Shown here: positions 35,741 to 45,310 of the stretch, one piece after another | How the letters are laid out: every line of letters begins with the position of its first letter | How positions within the stretch are numbered: position 1 is the first letter of the stretch | Assembly (NCBI GenBank): GCA_045106855.1 | Contig: JBGCFI010000026.1 | Span: forward strand, 1 to 64,000 | Length of the DNA stretch: 64,000 bases | Direction of reading: 5' to 3' | From: Granulosicoccus sp045106855 | Lineage (GTDB): Bacteria > Pseudomonadota > Gammaproteobacteria > Granulosicoccales > Granulosicoccaceae | Program-made: the position numbers and the translations under genes | The notes under the pieces: model-generated | Seen by the model: only the letters and a program-made list of their open reading frames with translations | Told to the model about the DNA's origin: nothing | Database searches by the model: none

Positions 35741-35838
35741 ACAATAATCCTCTAGTTAACAGATGCCCAGTGTACCTGCTCAACACTCTGTACTGTTCGA
35801 CACAAAACGTTTGTTGCATGTTGTGCTAGCCTGCGCTG

Positions 35839-37365
35839 ATGCAACTTACCGTGCCACATAGAACCGTTGCCGATACCGGCAGTTTTCCAGTGAATCCTGA
35901 TGGTGTGGCCCAGTGGCTTACCGAACTCAACCCACTCCAATCCGAGATTGACGCGCGTAAGGTCTATAGTGGCCTCAAGCACAGCAACCGCCTGCACAAC
36001 GATGTCGACCAGCGTCGCTCTGTCATCAGCTGTTTTGTCCCGGTGTTGCGAGATCTGCACTGTCACCTGAGCGAGCTCAGCGATGCGCAACCCCTGCCAT
36101 TGACGCGGGAATTTGCACGCAATGCCCGTCTCCGCGACTCCCTGCTGCGAGAAGAGGCCTTTGCCTTCAAGATTCTGCTCTCCGATAGCGAAAAACCCCT
36201 GGCAGATGATGCAAGACGCGCCATGCAAGCGCTTGCACGTCAGGCTGAGTCGGTGGTTCATGCCTTTCGCGGCTTTCCGGACGCATTGATCGAAGATGCC
36301 CATCAGCTCTACGCGCTGGCGGAAGAACACAAACTGCTTTCTTCGCATCAGGGCTCAGAGCTGCTTTCGCTACAGGATCACTACCGGTTTATTCTGCTTT
36401 TAAGCGTTTCTGATCTGTCCCAGCAGCGCGCAAGGCAGTTGCCACTGGTACTGGACTTTCTCAGAGATTCGGTGTCTGACATCCACATAGAACGTCAACG
36501 TCCTCCTCAAACCGTTGGCAATACCGACTACGCCATCGATATGAGGCAGGGTTCTCGTCCGGAACCAACCCAAAGCCTGTTGAGCCTCAATCAACGTGAC
36601 GTTCGCTGGTTCAGTGTAGCGCCCTTGCTCTATCGTATCGATCAGAAGTCGGCCGAAGTAAAAAGCCGCGCCATGGGTGTTCCGGGCAGCGATATTCTCG
36701 AACGGCAGTCACTGGCCCGCTTACATGTTGCCGTTTCGCGCTCGCGGCAACGTCGCCTGGCGCGTTGCATCACAGCTTTGCCTAAGCGCGTAGTCTTTGG
36801 GCACAAAGAGATCTGCGCCCACCTACTATTCCGCCCGACCGAAATACCCGCTGATAACGAATCAAGCTGGGTAGTAACCAACGAGACGCTACATGGTATG
36901 TGCCTTCATAACGAAGCCTGCCGGGCAGGTCTGGTACAAGTCGGCGAGCTGATCAGCGTCACTGACCCGGAAAAGGCTCTTATGAGCCAAGACGCACCAC
37001 AAAGCAGTAAAATTGATGCTTTGATGGGAGTTATTCGCTGGATACGCGCCGGCAGCAATGAACAGATTACCATTGGCGTAGAATTTCTGGCCCGCACTGT
37101 ACTTCCCGTACATGTAACCCGGGAAACGTTCGATACTGACACCAACCTTGCAATCTACGATGGCCAGGAAATCAGTGAAAACGCGGTAATCATTGCATGT
37201 AAATTTCAGAACACCATTATCCAGACGATGTTGCTGCCGTCCTACCTCTATCAGACAAACGATAAGCTCGTTGTCTCTCAGGGTGGCAAATCGCGTAATG
37301 TTAAATTGAATAAGTGCCTGCAAAGCAATGGCCTATTCAGCCAGTTTTCACTCGTTGATAGTTAA
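35839..37365 (+). CDS. Cytoplasmic protein with a possible C-terminal PilZ-like domain
   Basis: A 508-residue protein with no signal peptide or membrane segment. The first 230 residues are helical and rich in Leu/Arg. Residues about 295-440 resemble a PilZ domain: RQRRLAR as a candidate Arg motif, then WVVTNETLHGMCL in the position of the N-x-S-x-x-G motif, and IRWIRAGSNEQITIGVEFL, the usual GVIRW...GVE strand pair. The N-E-T-L-H-G replacement is imperfect, so cyclic-di-GMP binding is uncertain. The protein starts 98 bases from hslV, divergently. It could be another divergent effector. Confidence 0.55.
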   Translation: MQLTVPHRTVADTGSFPVNPDGVAQWLTELNPLQSEIDARKVYSGLKHSNRLHNDVDQRRSVISCFVPVLRDLHCHLSELSDAQPLPLTREFARNARLRDSLLREEAFAFKILLSDSEKPLADDARRAMQALARQAESVVHAFRGFPDALIEDAHQLYALAEEHKLLSSHQGSELLSLQDHYRFILLLSVSDLSQQRARQLPLVLDFLRDSVSDIHIERQRPPQTVGNTDYAIDMRQGSRPEPTQSLLSLNQRDVRWFSVAPLLYRIDQKSAEVKSRAMGVPGSDILERQSLARLHVAVSRSRQRRLARCITALPKRVVFGHKEICAHLLFRPTEIPADNESSWVVTNETLHGMCLHNEACRAGLVQVGELISVTDPEKALMSQDAPQSSKIDALMGVIRWIRAGSNEQITIGVEFLARTVLPVHVTRETFDTDTNLAIYDGQEISENAVIIACKFQNTIIQTMLLPSYLYQTNDKLVVSQGGKSRNVKLNKCLQSNGLFSQFSLVDS

Positions 37366-37439
37366 TATCGCCAGGTCTCAGCTTGTGAACAACACAGTCA
37401 GTCGATAACGTTGGTCTGGTTCTCGCTTGGTATCGCGCG

Positions 37440-39116
37440 ATGAGACCCGATCAACCGACGATAGGCCAATCAGCATTTGCACGCCAGGTACTGTTGTGCC
37501 TGCTGCTTATTGGCTGCATGCTGTCCCCGGCACGGGCAGCGTTATGGCCGGTGGTTTCCGCAAGTGGTCGCTACGCCATGGTTATCGACACGCAGCAGGC
37601 GGTAGCACTGGGCGCGGAACAAAGCTGGGTCATTCGCGCAAGGGGCGCTAGCGCAAGCTTCGCTGATATAGAAACAATCGAAATCAAAGGCGGTATGCCC
37701 GCGCACCGGCATGGTCTGCCAACCGAACCCACCTGGGAACAGATGGAGCCACAGGGTTTGCGCATTGAAACGCTTCGATTCCATATGCCCGGTCAATGGT
37801 TTTTTGAATTGCGTTTTCGTGATAACCAAGGCTGGGACAGCATACGGGTTAATTTTAACGTTAATGCTGACGGCCACCTAAGTATGCAAAGTCAGTACAA
37901 GAAGAAGGCTCCATCAGGGCACCGGCATGATAATAGTCTTGAATGGACTGCAAAAGAGCAGGCAGTTATTGCAAGTCTGGCACTTGCAATATCACCCCCT
38001 CCATCAACGCATGACAAACAGCTCATCTCTCTGGGCAAAATGCTATTCGCCGACAAACACTTAAGTGGCAACGGCCAGATAAGTTGTAACGACTGCCACC
38101 AGGCAGAACAATACTTTACCTCTGATCAGCTGTCACACAATCACCATTCACTTGAAGCAACAGACAATCACAATCAACAGGCAAAGCGTGATGTCATGTC
38201 TATTGTCGGTGTATCCGATAACCCATGGCTGAACTGGGATGGGCGCAAGAGTGAACTTTGGTCACACGCATTGCTTCCGCTTGAAATAGAAGCCGAGCTT
38301 GGCAATAACAGGACACGTATCGCTCATACTATTTCGCGCACCTATCGCGAGGAATTTATCGAAATTTTAGGTGAGCAGGCATTCAGCACACAGCAGCAAT
38401 GGCCAGCCAACGCAGGACCATTCGGCAGCGAGACAGAAAAGGCAAATTGGGATTCAATACCAGCAAAAACCAGGCAACAGATAAATGCTGTGTTTGTCAG
38501 TGTTGGTAAAGCACTGGCCGCGTTCCAGGCACAGGTTCAACCAGCTCCGGGAGCGTTTGATCGTTACGCTAATTCACTGGCAAAGGACGGACAGTTCATT
38601 GAACAACAAAACAATTCACATCAGAATGTAATTTCACCATCAGCACAAAGAGGGCTTCGCCTGTTTATCGGTGACAAGGGGCGTTGCATCAATTGCCATA
38701 ACAATAGCCACTTTACCAACCATGGATTTGAACGCGTTGTGTCTAGCAGCCCGATAGACTTTGGTCGTACCCTGGGCGCACAACTCTATCTCTATGACGA
38801 ATTCAATTGCAGGTCGGGATTCAGTGCCTCCTCAGATGCCCTTTGTGATGAAACAATCAACCAGGCGAAAAAACACGCCGCACACAGCCCGCAAGGCGCT
38901 TTCAAAGTTCCAGGCCTGCGTGGACTTGAAAAGACTGCGCCCTATATGCACGATGGCCGATTTCCCGATTTACCATCTGTTATCGCACACTACAACAGCG
39001 TTGGTAATCGCTTTGGACAAGGTGATCTACTACCTGGTCCTGGCAGTCTATCGGCGCAGGATCAGCTAGATCTGGTGGAATTCCTGTTATCGCTGGGCAG
39101 CGACTACATTGAATGA
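37440..39116 (+). CDS. Secreted di-heme peroxidase/MauG-type protein with an N-terminal Met/His domain
   Basis: A 558-residue exported protein (signal peptide to about residue 33). Residues about 35-145 form a FixH/YtkA-like domain with MPAHRHG (86-92) and HMPGQW (115-120), a Met/His pattern that suggests copper or another metal. Two c-type heme sites follow: CNDCH at 216-220 and CINCH at 416-420. APYMHDGR (500-507) is the distal-domain signature of the cytochrome c peroxidase/MauG family. The family reduces H2O2 or oxidises protein side chains in the periplasm. It converges with, and overlaps by 13 bases, the copper-oxidase gene. Confidence 0.88.
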   Translation: MRPDQPTIGQSAFARQVLLCLLLIGCMLSPARAALWPVVSASGRYAMVIDTQQAVALGAEQSWVIRARGASASFADIETIEIKGGMPAHRHGLPTEPTWEQMEPQGLRIETLRFHMPGQWFFELRFRDNQGWDSIRVNFNVNADGHLSMQSQYKKKAPSGHRHDNSLEWTAKEQAVIASLALAISPPPSTHDKQLISLGKMLFADKHLSGNGQISCNDCHQAEQYFTSDQLSHNHHSLEATDNHNQQAKRDVMSIVGVSDNPWLNWDGRKSELWSHALLPLEIEAELGNNRTRIAHTISRTYREEFIEILGEQAFSTQQQWPANAGPFGSETEKANWDSIPAKTRQQINAVFVSVGKALAAFQAQVQPAPGAFDRYANSLAKDGQFIEQQNNSHQNVISPSAQRGLRLFIGDKGRCINCHNNSHFTNHGFERVVSSSPIDFGRTLGAQLYLYDEFNCRSGFSASSDALCDETINQAKKHAAHSPQGAFKVPGLRGLEKTAPYMHDGRFPDLPSVIAHYNSVGNRFGQGDLLPGPGSLSAQDQLDLVEFLLSLGSDYIE

Positions 39117-42100
39117 TCGAAAGCGATAGTGCGTCTTGATCCGAACAACCGCCTGCAGCCTAGTGCCAACAGAATCAATAGCCAGAAATGATTGCCACTG
39201 CTGCCACTCTGGATACTACACCCCGAGCCAACAGTAACGGCCGAACGAGCAGACTCAGCATTAACGACGCTGCTGGTCGGCTGTTGCGCCTCACGTGATA
39301 ACTCGACAGAGCCGTTGCGTGCAGTAACATCGCTACCAATGGCAGCAGCAATCGTCGGGTTCGTATCATCAGCCAGAGTACCATTGGTGGAGTAACTGAA
39401 ATAAAGTGGTTCGGAGATACCATCGGCTGCACCGTCAGGGTACGTATCATTACTGGTACCACCAATTGACAAATTATCACCAACAAACACCAGATCTATC
39501 AGTGTCGGGTTACCAATACTTGTGCGAGGAAAACGAACTTCACTAACTGCGCCGTTAATGGATTGTTCAGCCTCGCCAAGGTAGCTCCATGACCAGGTTA
39601 GCCCGTCACCTGTGTACCTAAACAGACTGCTGCCTTGCAACAGATAGTCGGATCCGATAGTGAGTGTATCGCTATAACCTGTGGCGCTATCCGAGTCGGT
39701 ATCCAGATACAAATTGAATCCCCAGGAATCAATCGTTGCCAGGTCGAGTCCGTCATTTCTGTAAGCAACATGAAAATAGTCATCATCGTGTGCCATCCAG
39801 GCTTGCAGGTAATCGATCGGATTGCCGGCTTGCGATATATCGTCAGGATCAATGCCAAAGGATTGAATCTCAGACCAGTCATCGATTACGCCATCGAGAA
39901 ACAACGATGCGTTAAAGTTTGACACAGTGCCGGTATAGCCATCCGCGATGTCCACGGTGATGGAAACCGTCGCAACAGCGCTATCAAGCAAGCCATCATT
40001 AACGACAAATCCTATGCTGTCTATACCCGAGAAACCCGGATCAGGGGTGTAATTGAGATTGGGTATCACACCACTTATGGTTCCGTTTACCGGTTGAGCA
40101 ACAACTCGATACGTCAGCGGATCATTGTTAGGATCTGAGCCTTCAAGCGTAATGGCAACAGATTCACCCGAGGTGGTCAACACTGAGTTATTGTCAGCAA
40201 TAGGCGCTGCAGCACCAGCTGCGTTCAGTAAGTATTCAAAGTATCTTTTGCTGGCAGTACTATCATAAAACCCATCAGGGTAGAAATCGTCCCGGGTGCC
40301 TTGTGGATAGGCTTCATTAGAGCCTGCAAATGCAAGTCGTAATGCATTCGGATTGTCTATTTGACTCAGGGGTACCGAGTACTCGAAACTACTATCTGTC
40401 GAGTCGCCCGACATCGTCGTCACGAATACCCAGCTCCAGGACAGGCCATCGCCTGTGTATCGATAAACAGAACGATCCTGAAACAGAAAGTCCGCACCAA
40501 GCAGACCCTGACGAAAACCACTGAAAGTGTTTGAATCAGTGTCGACGTAGATTGTTTGACCCCAGCTTCTGGGGACAGGTCCATCGTTTCGATAAGCAAG
40601 GTATAAAGTCGTACTGTCATGCGCCATCCAGCCCTCACGCCAGTCGAGCGGGTCATTATCGCCCGAGACATCATCAGCATCGATACCAAATGAGCTAAAG
40701 GTTGCCCAGTCGCTGAGATCGCCATCCAGTGTCAGGCCAGTAGCAAGGTTGGAAATCCCGTCACGCGGTGGAACCTGTGCATCAAGCGCTGAAAGTTGAC
40801 TGACAAACTCTGCAAGATCCGCAAGTGCGCCGCTCGTCAACGACACTTCATCGTGCGCCGTAATAGCGTTTTCAAGGGTGGCAGCAGAACCGTCATGAAG
40901 ATAAGGGGCGGTTTGCCAGACACCTGCCAATGGCGGTGTATCGATACCCGTCAGGGATGCATCGAGACGTCCTCCACTGTCAGCATCAAGAGTACCAATG
41001 TCATGCAGGTTCAATGTGTTGGCAGAGTCCGTAAACGATGATCCGGAATGACACTCGGCACAACCGTTACTGGCAAACACAAGCTTGCCTCGCTCAGCGG
41101 CCGCACTCAAGGAACCATCCGACGCACGATAAGGGCTGGGCAGAGGTTCTTCGAGTGACTGCAGGTAATCCGCCAATGCATCAAGATCCGGACTTAATCC
41201 TGCTTTGGGATCACCCAGTGGTTGTGCACGCGACCCTTGATTGAACAAGTCGTTGGACAGCAGGCCCGTACCACCGGCAAAGCCTCTAATCTGTCCTTCG
41301 AAATCCTGAATTTCGTCAAAATTTCCGCTCCAGTGCAATAAGCCGTTTCGTGTCCCACCGTTACCGATCAACGATGTGGTATTGCGGATACCCTCGCCGA
41401 ATTGCGTGAAATCCCAGCTGCGCCCGTCATGCCCTGCTTCGTTGTGACACGATGCGCAGCTCATGTAATCGAGAGCTGCAAGGCGGTCGTCACGCGCATC
41501 GTAAAACAATTGCTTGCCGCGAAAAACGCTTGGGCTCAAACGTTCGCCGTCTGTAACGTTAACAACCGCAATTTGATCAACCAGATTATCGCCTTGTCGC
41601 ACAACGTTGCTGACATCATAGACCCCGACTGAGCGGTCCATGAAATGATGAACAAACAGTTGGTCTCCCGAACTCGACAGCAAAACGGACTGCGGAGCAA
41701 ATCCGGTATCGAATCGGGCATATTCAATGTTAGTACTGGCATCAATCAACGCCACCTGTCGATTGCCTTCAAGAGAGGCAAAAAACGTCAGCCCATAAGG
41801 GCCAAACGCACCGTGACTGGCAACACTGGCATTGTCGTGATCAATGCGCGCACCGAGATTTTCCTGCCCGCTATCAAGATCTATAACCGAGGTGATTGCT
41901 CGCACGCTCTGGTCAAAGACTAACGGCAGGCCATTACGTCGTGTACCACGAAGAATATTATCCTGCTTTGAAGGCACCATCGCCCTCTGGCCATCAGGGG
42001 ATATCAGAACGGGCCCAAGGTAGTTAGGGATGCCAGGGCCCTGATTTTCAGAGCTTGCACGGTTACTGTGACCCAGAAGAATCACGCCATCGGCACTTAA

Positions 42101-44917
42101 CGCTGACGTCGAGGTGGAAAACAGATGCACCTGCCCACCTTGACCCGTGACTGACGGGTTGGCACCACTCTCACCAGGAACTGGCGGTGTTATGAAGCTG
42201 GACACATACAAGGTACTTCCCGCAGCATCGAGTGACAAATGCCTTGGAAAGTTGCCCACCATACGGCGACGTCTTTCGATGCCACTTTGCGCATCAAGCT
42301 GAACCACGGTGGCGATGCCCTCAAGTGCGATATAGGCACTGTGCTGATTAAACACAATGCCGTGTGGCCGACTGGCAGTATCAAGCATAATGGTTCGCTC
42401 AATGGCGCGATTGGTGGTATTGATGACAGAAACAGTTGCATCATCCTTATTGACAACCCAGATGCGTCCATTGGGCGCCAGCGCGAGCGCACTGGGGTTA
42501 CGCCCTACCGGGATCACATCCAGAACATCGTAGTTATCAGTGCTAACGATACCAACGCTATTGTTATCCGGGTTTACATTCCATAGTTCCGATCGCAAGA
42601 CAACCTCAGCCAATGCCGAAGAGGCAACCGCTTGTTCAGAATTTACCGGCTCGTGTACGACCTGGATAAACGTTTTGACCGTTTCATCGCCCGCGGGGGT
42701 GCGGACAACAACACTGACAACATAACGCCCCTCGGCGACAAAACGATGAGAGGCACTATTGCTTGCCGAAAAGCCAGTGTCACCCGTGCCATCCCCAAAA
42801 TTCCAGCTGTAGCTCAGCCCAAAACCCGAAGCATTGGCCGTAAAGGTATTAGTTGATCCGGTTTGTACCGGACTGCTAACAATATCGTCCACTTCAGGTG
42901 GATTACCATTGTTGGGATCCACTGGTTCAACATCTGCGGCAATCCTCAGAGTATGCGCAATGGAAGGCACGCCCTCCTCATCCACAGCAAAAAGCATCCA
43001 GTAACCGGGGGTCGCCACGTTCTCATTACCATGCATTGTGATGGTGTACAGACCATTGGCTTGTTGCGTAAACGCAGGTTTGAACATGCGTACATCGGTA
43101 TTGACCGCATGCGTCACCGAAGACATCTTGATCAGCGTGAAATATGCGATATCTGCCGATGTGGTGACAGAAAAGGGCTGACCATAGCCAATCTCCTCAA
43201 CAGTACTTTGCAACGATGGGCGAGCTGCAGCTTGCCCACTGACATCGAAGAGATACGGTGGTGAGAATATCTGTGCATCCTGGTGAGTACCACTACTGAA
43301 CGGATTGCCGGCATCGTAACCACCACCTGCCGTGATAACACGACCATCGGTCATCAACAATGCCGTGGAGTGATAATCTCGAGGAACATCCATACCGGCA
43401 ACAACCCGGAACTCACCGGTAGCGGGGTTCCAGATTTCTGCATTCAGGACACTGCCATTGTCCTGAAACTTTGCACCCGTGGTATTACCACCCACCACCA
43501 TGACTTCACCGGTGGGCAGAGGAATCATCTGGTGGAACTTGCGTGGGTAATTCATCGCCTGTGTACTTCGTATCACCGGACGACTTCCGTTCAGATTGAT
43601 AGTGAATGCCTGGTTATCGGCTTCCCCCTCACCGTTGTTTCGCCATGTACCATCGTTGGTACCGGTCATCAGCAACAGACCTTCGTCATACATGATCTGT
43701 ATGCCTCCAGAGTGTTCGCCATTGTCGGTATCAGGGTTGGCAGGGCTTGAAAAGCCATTGCCGTTCGGGTCGATATAGTGATTCTCTACGGTATCCCAGA
43801 AGTGATACACATCACCACTGGGTGCCTGACTCAATAGCGGGAACCACGTCGTATCCCCTCGCTTGGGACGACGTTGACGCATGGTTAGAAAGTCGATGCC
43901 ATTAAGAACACGCCAGCCTGTTTCTTTGGACCATAGATCCGGATTGCGCACATTGGTCGAGCTACCCATTGCAGTCAGGATATTGCCATTGCCAAGCGCA
44001 AGCGAGGTGGGGTACCAGCGACCACCACTGGACATGTTTTCAATTTGCGTCCAGTTGTTCGTCGTCGAGTCGTAGATCGACGTCCATGGACTGTTACCCT
44101 GATTACGTCCTCCGTTTACAAAGACTTTGCCATCGTCCGTCATCGACGTTGCGGCGCAGAACATGTTGTGCCCCAGGTGCAGCGTCTCATCAAACTGGCC
44201 AGTCATCGGATCCCACGTGGCACTGTAGGTCTGTTCCGTGGTGGGCCAGGTTCGCCGTTCAGATCCGGAGTAGGTCAGGATACGACCATCGGGAAGGTTG
44301 GCCATCGATACGGCAACCAGAGGCCAGTCGAGAATGTCACCCCATTGCCCTATCTGTGAAGGTGTCTGCAGCTGAACACTCGCACTATGCGAACCATTGC
44401 TGGCATCGAGCGCGTTAAACTGATCCAACGCATTGCCGGATGCATCCAACACCGTCAGATCGTAGACATCCCGGTTGCTACAGCAATCACCACGACCGAC
44501 AAGCTCGATCCTGCTCAGGGTTACCGGTGCCGGAAATATCACTCTCACCCACTGATTGGCGGTGGTTTGGGAGTGGTAAAACGTGTGGCGTCCCTGGGCG
44601 CCTGGCGCGTTGTTGCCATCAATAGCGAAGCTGGCTAAAAACCGAGAGTCATACGTGGCCGCCACGTCTATCGTTGCACCCGCAGAAGCCAACGCTGCAT
44701 CGGTGCCAGTGTCGGCATTGATGGCGATGATCTCGCCCAACTGGATGATGTCACTGCCGGTGCTGGCGTTAGAGCGCACCACAAGCTCAGTGACGTTAGC
44801 CATCTGTCCGGACGCCGGGGTGCTTGCAAGCACTGCGAACACCATGAGAAACATATGCACCCACGCGCGCTGAACCCGCGCACCTGACGCTTCACCGTTT
44901 CCTGATCGAATTTCCAT
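39104..44917 (-). CDS. Giant surface copper radical oxidase fused to a di-heme cytochrome
   Basis: A 1,937-residue secreted protein. In order: signal peptide; discoidin-like domain (about 40-190); galactose-oxidase Kelch propeller (about 195-560) and DUF1929 domain (about 565-660); PKD domain (about 675-756); YVTN-type propeller (about 770-1120); di-heme peroxidase-like domain (about 1125-1375) with CASCH (1154-1158) and CAECH (1286-1290) and APYLHDG; a CBM9/DOMON-like module (about 1395-1565); a cadherin-like module (about 1570-1655); a second CBM9-like module (about 1670-1842). The copper-radical site is intact: Cys254, Tyr302, Tyr515, His516 and His603. The C-terminus has GSGC, a hydrophobic stretch and RR (1897-1929), a sortase-like tail. 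The combination of a Cu-radical oxidase with hemes in one chain is unusual. Confidence 0.9.
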   Translation of the reverse strand: MEIRSGNGEASGARVQRAWVHMFLMVFAVLASTPASGQMANVTELVVRSNASTGSDIIQLGEIIAINADTGTDAALASAGATIDVAATYDSRFLASFAIDGNNAPGAQGRHTFYHSQTTANQWVRVIFPAPVTLSRIELVGRGDCCSNRDVYDLTVLDASGNALDQFNALDASNGSHSASVQLQTPSQIGQWGDILDWPLVAVSMANLPDGRILTYSGSERRTWPTTEQTYSATWDPMTGQFDETLHLGHNMFCAATSMTDDGKVFVNGGRNQGNSPWTSIYDSTTNNWTQIENMSSGGRWYPTSLALGNGNILTAMGSSTNVRNPDLWSKETGWRVLNGIDFLTMRQRRPKRGDTTWFPLLSQAPSGDVYHFWDTVENHYIDPNGNGFSSPANPDTDNGEHSGGIQIMYDEGLLLMTGTNDGTWRNNGEGEADNQAFTINLNGSRPVIRSTQAMNYPRKFHQMIPLPTGEVMVVGGNTTGAKFQDNGSVLNAEIWNPATGEFRVVAGMDVPRDYHSTALLMTDGRVITAGGGYDAGNPFSSGTHQDAQIFSPPYLFDVSGQAAARPSLQSTVEEIGYGQPFSVTTSADIAYFTLIKMSSVTHAVNTDVRMFKPAFTQQANGLYTITMHGNENVATPGYWMLFAVDEEGVPSIAHTLRIAADVEPVDPNNGNPPEVDDIVSSPVQTGSTNTFTANASGFGLSYSWNFGDGTGDTGFSASNSASHRFVAEGRYVVSVVVRTPAGDETVKTFIQVVHEPVNSEQAVASSALAEVVLRSELWNVNPDNNSVGIVSTDNYDVLDVIPVGRNPSALALAPNGRIWVVNKDDATVSVINTTNRAIERTIMLDTASRPHGIVFNQHSAYIALEGIATVVQLDAQSGIERRRRMVGNFPRHLSLDAAGSTLYVSSFITPPVPGESGANPSVTGQGGQVHLFSTSTSALSADGVILLGHSNRASSENQGPGIPNYLGPVLISPDGQRAMVPSKQDNILRGTRRNGLPLVFDQSVRAITSVIDLDSGQENLGARIDHDNASVASHGAFGPYGLTFFASLEGNRQVALIDASTNIEYARFDTGFAPQSVLLSSSGDQLFVHHFMDRSVGVYDVSNVVRQGDNLVDQIAVVNVTDGERLSPSVFRGKQLFYDARDDRLAALDYMSCASCHNEAGHDGRSWDFTQFGEGIRNTTSLIGNGGTRNGLLHWSGNFDEIQDFEGQIRGFAGGTGLLSNDLFNQGSRAQPLGDPKAGLSPDLDALADYLQSLEEPLPSPYRASDGSLSAAAERGKLVFASNGCAECHSGSSFTDSANTLNLHDIGTLDADSGGRLDASLTGIDTPPLAGVWQTAPYLHDGSAATLENAITAHDEVSLTSGALADLAEFVSQLSALDAQVPPRDGISNLATGLTLDGDLSDWATFSSFGIDADDVSGDNDPLDWREGWMAHDSTTLYLAYRNDGPVPRSWGQTIYVDTDSNTFSGFRQGLLGADFLFQDRSVYRYTGDGLSWSWVFVTTMSGDSTDSSFEYSVPLSQIDNPNALRLAFAGSNEAYPQGTRDDFYPDGFYDSTASKRYFEYLLNAAGAAAPIADNNSVLTTSGESVAITLEGSDPNNDPLTYRVVAQPVNGTISGVIPNLNYTPDPGFSGIDSIGFVVNDGLLDSAVATVSITVDIADGYTGTVSNFNASLFLDGVIDDWSEIQSFGIDPDDISQAGNPIDYLQAWMAHDDDYFHVAYRNDGLDLATIDSWGFNLYLDTDSDSATGYSDTLTIGSDYLLQGSSLFRYTGDGLTWSWSYLGEAEQSINGAVSEVRFPRTSIGNPTLIDLVFVGDNLSIGGTSNDTYPDGAADGISEPLYFSYSTNGTLADDTNPTIAAAIGSDVTARNGSVELSREAQQPTSSVVNAESARSAVTVGSGCSIQSGSSGNHFWLLILLALGCRRLFGSRRTIAFDHSM

Positions 44918-45310
44918 TGCTCACGCAGCCGTTAATCATAAGGTCGAATGGCTATCGAGCACGCAGACAGCAACCCAAAGGGAGTCATATATCGGGGATA
45001 TCGACCCGCTCAGGATCTGCTGAATCGTGGGCTTTCAATGATGTGATGAAGTCCATAGGCCTCGTTAATGAGGCAGGTGGCATGTCTTGATTTTATGTTG
45101 TAGCCCATCTTGCAGAAGTCGCCTTTGCGTCTGATCAACCAGATGCCTACGTCAGCGATGTATGCCTTTTGCGCATGTCTTCGATTCGCAAAGCCAATAA
45201 AATAAAACGATAGAGTAATGTCTATGCAATGAAGAGCCGGTTTGCAACAAGCCTTGAACACTCTTGATAAAAAATGTGCATTAGCTTCAAAAACACATGG
45301 GACGTGCCAT
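44918..45310. other. Intergenic stretch without a supported gene
   Basis: About 390 bases separate the copper-oxidase gene from the LpxR-like gene; they must hold both divergent promoters. I see no good promoter pair. A minus-strand open frame covering 45010-45345 is Cys-rich, matches nothing I know and overlaps the LpxR start, so it is not called. Confidence 0.5.
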
